A DNA stretch of 41,822 nucleotides, taken from assembly GCA_017309145.1 (NCBI GenBank), contig JAFLDU010000009.1, positions 1-41,822 of the forward strand. The letters run 5' to 3'. This DNA is from Zoogloea sp. (GTDB taxonomy: Bacteria > Pseudomonadota > Gammaproteobacteria > Burkholderiales > Rhodocyclaceae). The position numbers and the translations under genes were made by a program. Shown piece after piece: positions 41,701 to 41,822 of the stretch (its first letter is position 1; each line of letters begins with the position of its first letter). The notes beneath the pieces were generated by a model that worked only from the letters and a program-made list of their open reading frames with translations, searched no databases and was not told the DNA's origin.

Positions 41701-41733
41701 TCCCCCCATTTTCATGGGCAGTCAGAAGTAGAG

Positions 41734-41822
41734 CTATGCGGCCATGGCGAGCCGCTGTTTTGGGGTGATACCGCCCAATGCCATGTTGGGGCGCTCGTGA
41801 TTGTAGAGCCAGAGCCAGCGGG
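41734..41822 (-). CDS. IS3-family transposase, C-terminal end (runs off the window)
   Basis: The minus strand gives WLWLYNHERPNMALGGITPKQRLAMAA and a stop at 41734-41736, the typical end of an IS3-type OrfB. The 5' part is beyond the window. The bases 41701-41733 are probably the element's end, which abuts the PLD gene. Confidence 0.8.
   Translation of the reverse strand, partial: RWLWLYNHERPNMALGGITPKQRLAMAA

Overview
The window is a mosaic accessory region, probably from a betaproteobacterium (Rhodocyclales/Burkholderiales-like). That placement is inferred from the moderately high GC, the IS21/IS3/IS5-type insertion sequences, the RHS toxin, and the cation-efflux and chrBA resistance genes. 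No core or housekeeping gene, rRNA or tRNA was seen. Both window edges lie in or beside insertion-sequence DNA.

Left part (1-19007). After an IS21-like end (about 1-125) comes a compact + strand cassette: a TcmP-like protein, a LexA-type self-cleaving repressor, a DUF5131 (phage Gp37/Gp68) three-cysteine protein, and a second, divergent TcmP-like protein (283-3966). The repressor promoter carries a near-perfect dyad between -35 and -10 and its mRNA is predicted to be leaderless. TcmP/DUF5131 pairing is known from family definitions but has no established function; with its own SOS-like repressor this is the best candidate here for an undescribed system. A terminator (4313-4347) separates it from a minus-strand operon of unknown genes (4350-5857). 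Next come an IS5-type transposase remnant, a tiny secreted YD-repeat protein, and a 2,032-residue secreted RHS polymorphic toxin with a nuclease-like C-terminus and a DUF4304-like immunity gene (6467-13485). IS3-type debris, two small coupled genes, a YHYH protein, a large unknown lipoprotein and the first part of a phospholipase D-like (PLD) gene follow.

Right part (19008-41195). The PLD gene is cut at codon 339 and resumes in frame at 41196, so 22,188 bp separate its halves. The insert starts with TG, ends with CA, is flanked by TGTCGG on both sides, and has related terminal sequences with GTGATCA repeats near both ends. Just inside the left end are istB and istA (IS21 family); no second IS21 end is visible beside istA. 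I read this as an IS21-type transposon carrying cargo: two unknown genes, an RND heavy-metal efflux operon (CzcI/C/B/A-like, a small His-containing periplasmic protein, a DMT exporter with a histidine-rich tail), chrBA, and a two-gene AAA+ ATPase/subtilase system matching IetAS (anti-phage and plasmid incompatibility). It also holds an orphan ParS-type antitoxin whose toxin appears interrupted by an IS5-type element, a HAD hydrolase gene broken by an IS3 element and a frameshift, and an Xre regulator divergent from an unknown gene across a 7-bp dyad.

The PLD gene is broken again near 41700 by a second IS3-type element that runs off the window. Overall the region combines mobile DNA, predicted defence or DNA-damage functions, interbacterial competition and metal resistance.
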